Below are positions 51,101 to 54,100 of a stretch of 64,000 nt of DNA, piece by piece. The DNA is from Blastobasis lacticolella (taxonomy: Eukaryota > Arthropoda > Insecta > Lepidoptera > Blastobasidae): the NCBI GenBank assembly GCA_905147135.1, contig LR990053.1, positions 13,218,501 to 13,282,500 of the forward strand, in the 5' to 3' direction. Position numbers and translations under genes: made by a program. The notes beneath the pieces were generated by a model, which ran no database searches, was not told the DNA's origin, and saw only the letters and a list, made by a program, of their open reading frames with translations. Numbering within the stretch: position 1 is the stretch's first letter; every line of letters begins with the position of its first letter.

Positions 51101-54100
51101 AGCGCGGCGCGATGGTTGCCTAGCAAATAACGCGCCGCGCTCGCGCCGAGCTTTGTATGTGGCAAGGCCTTTAAACTATCTACTATTTAAATTTTCAATG
51201 CAAATATTCTATCAGTATGTAACGTCCGCGTGTGACAAAATAATTTAATTTAACATTACGCTGAAAATAATAACTCACAATCGTACAAGTATAGGTACGT
51301 GTGTCGGAGGGTTGTTTTAATTAATGCTCTTCGTGCATCGACGGACTTTTATTATTAGGGTCCCGTATTCTATTGAACACTAACCGATGCTCTTACGGTG
51401 AGGGAAATCATCTTGATGAAACCTGTACATTCAGGCGTACTAAATGTGCAACCATGATCCAATCTGGTCAGGTTATCCTGGTAGCAAGATCACGGAGGTC
51501 AGATAGCAGTTTCTGATCTGCCAAATCCTGGATCATGGTCAAGGCGGACCCCAGGCCCTCGTGCGCGATAGCACAACCTATTCAATGTGCCTGTGAGTAA
51601 AGGTTGTTCTCCCATCGCTGCATCTCCTGTATTACTACGATCTACAGCGACGACCACACACAGAGCCTGAGTTATGACACTTTGGAGCGTCCGAGGACAA
51701 GCTAATACCGTCTTGGAACCCGCAACAAATTGAATTAAGACGTAACAGGTAGGAGTAGGAAATATAGAGTTTCCTAGTGGGAAAGTCCCACTTGACTGCC
51801 CTTAGATATCACAATGCGTGGAGTCGGCACAAACTGCCTCTCGAAGTCACGCTGAAAAAAGTTGTAGCTTCATGTTTTAATAAGCGAATCTGAAACTTTT
51901 CTACAGTACAAGCTAGTTTAGTTTATGATTTTCGTACCCCATGAGAGATTGCAAAACAAAGAGACCAACAGTATTCTAAATTCGTGATAATAGGCTAAGA
52001 GGCAAAATACATATTTAAATAATGGCCAGTCTCAATAGTGAAGAACCTCTAGGTGTATAAGTTAGTCGATTTGTTTATTGAATTCGTTGCAGTGCTTTAT
52101 TTCTGCGAATGGCCGCAACGTCGATAAATTAGTGAGAGTGAACGCCCACACTGGATGCCTTTGCCTTTTTTAAATCATTGAATAATTAAATTAATTAATA
52201 TGAATACAAATGATACATGTAATTATAGGCTGTGTTAAAAATTTGCAGCTTGTAAGGTGAGGTCGTTAGTTAGATACCTAGCTAAATAAAAATCGCTGGG
52301 TATCTACTTGTTTTTATTTGAATCAATCGAAGTAGGTATAGGTACCTAATGAAATACGGGAGACTTAAAATTTTGTAGGTATCTGTTTTCTGGTCTGGTC
52401 TTCGCTACTTCGCTCGAATACGAACAATTGTATATTTTCCGCTATTTATTCAGTTTTTTGTTTTTTTGTTACTGTTTTGAAGAAGATCAAATTTGCTGTT
52501 ATATATTTATTAATTTATTTAACTATACTAATTCTAGTTACGGGAGAGAACTTATTTTCTTTTTGTATACTCTCTCGATGTAAAATACCTACACCGATTT
52601 ACATTTCAATTAAGTTTATTGATTGCGTTTCACAGATTAAAAATATCGTACATTAACAAAGTAGATACTTAGCTACTATATTTTGACTAGCTACCTCTTA
52701 ATGGATATCCAAATATTGCAAACGTCCATAGGCTACACGGTAACAGCTTGCCATCAAGCGGGCCTAAAGCTTGTTTGCTACTTTAGTAGCAATGTATGGA
52801 GTTAATTATACTGATAGATAACCTTAAAAGCCGTGAAAGAAACAGGCCCACGCGCTGAATCTGTTTTATCAAACGCCCATACCACAATCATAATGTTGCC
52901 ACATTGATTGATGACCACAGAACTGTAAAAGGCCCGCGTAACTCCGCTACTAATTAGTGACAACATGCCAAAACAAGTGGAGTGAATTGTCAAACACGGC
53001 TAGCGACGCCCACCGCGCTATATTTTAACACTAATACGTATTATGTATAATTTATTTTATTTATGCTAATTTCTGCAGCCTACCAGCTTCGTCGAGACGG
53101 GATGTGAGGTAAAAAATACGCATTATTACATGTATAATTTCAGCAAGACCTCGAATTATCTTGGTGGGTTGCGTTGAGGTTACTCAGATTGCGTAACTTG
53201 CGTAACGTTAATTAGGTACTTAGTGACTTTATTGTGCTTTATTGCGTTTTGTTGCGCTTTATTGTATCAATTCCTCCCTCCTTCCTTTCATTGGTCTTTT
53301 ATAGGTCGCACAGGACTTTTATGGTTTGGTTATATGACTGTATTTGTTTAAACATCGAACACAAACCTACTCAGCAAAAACCGCATAATCTTAGCAAAAG
53401 CGAAGGTACTCAGATAACGTCCATATGCTGCGATAAGTAACATCTTGTAAACTTGTAACCATTAATATCCTAATGTCGAAAGTCGTATGTAATCCGGCAT
53501 CGTCCAAGTCTACAAGTTTTTAGTTTAACAAGTTTTAAACTATTTACCTAAAGGGGTGTGGTCCAATCAATTAGTACTCACTCGCGAATTGCATCGTTAA
53601 CCGCGCGGACAATGCAAACGAAAATACAGTTTTCACTTTTACTATCTACCATCTTAGCAAGTAATACAAACTTGGACTCTATACGGAAGTTATTAAGCTT
53701 CAAATTAGAATTGAATTTAGACGATGGTCGCAGTTGAAAGCAAAAGCCTATCGAAAGTTATTTACAGTAGGAGAGTCGTGGCTCGGTTCTATAATTAACT
53801 TTGATATAGAGATAAGTAATTGCTTTTTTACTACGACTTTCAGCAAAGGACAAAAAGCGGTAGGTAATTAAGTTTTTTCAGTGAAAATCTGCCTGAAATA
53901 AGTACGGTCGTATGAGTAATATTAAAGTACATATGGCAATAAATATATATTCAGTATCAGTAATTTAAAAGGAAATTGTACAACACTGGAGTTGCAAATT
54001 ATGGGTATTACGTATGATTAATTGTCTAGTTTGCTTTGTTTTTCCAACTTATTTGAAGAACAAACGTGGATTGGCCTGCGGCATAAAAACGTAGTCTAAT

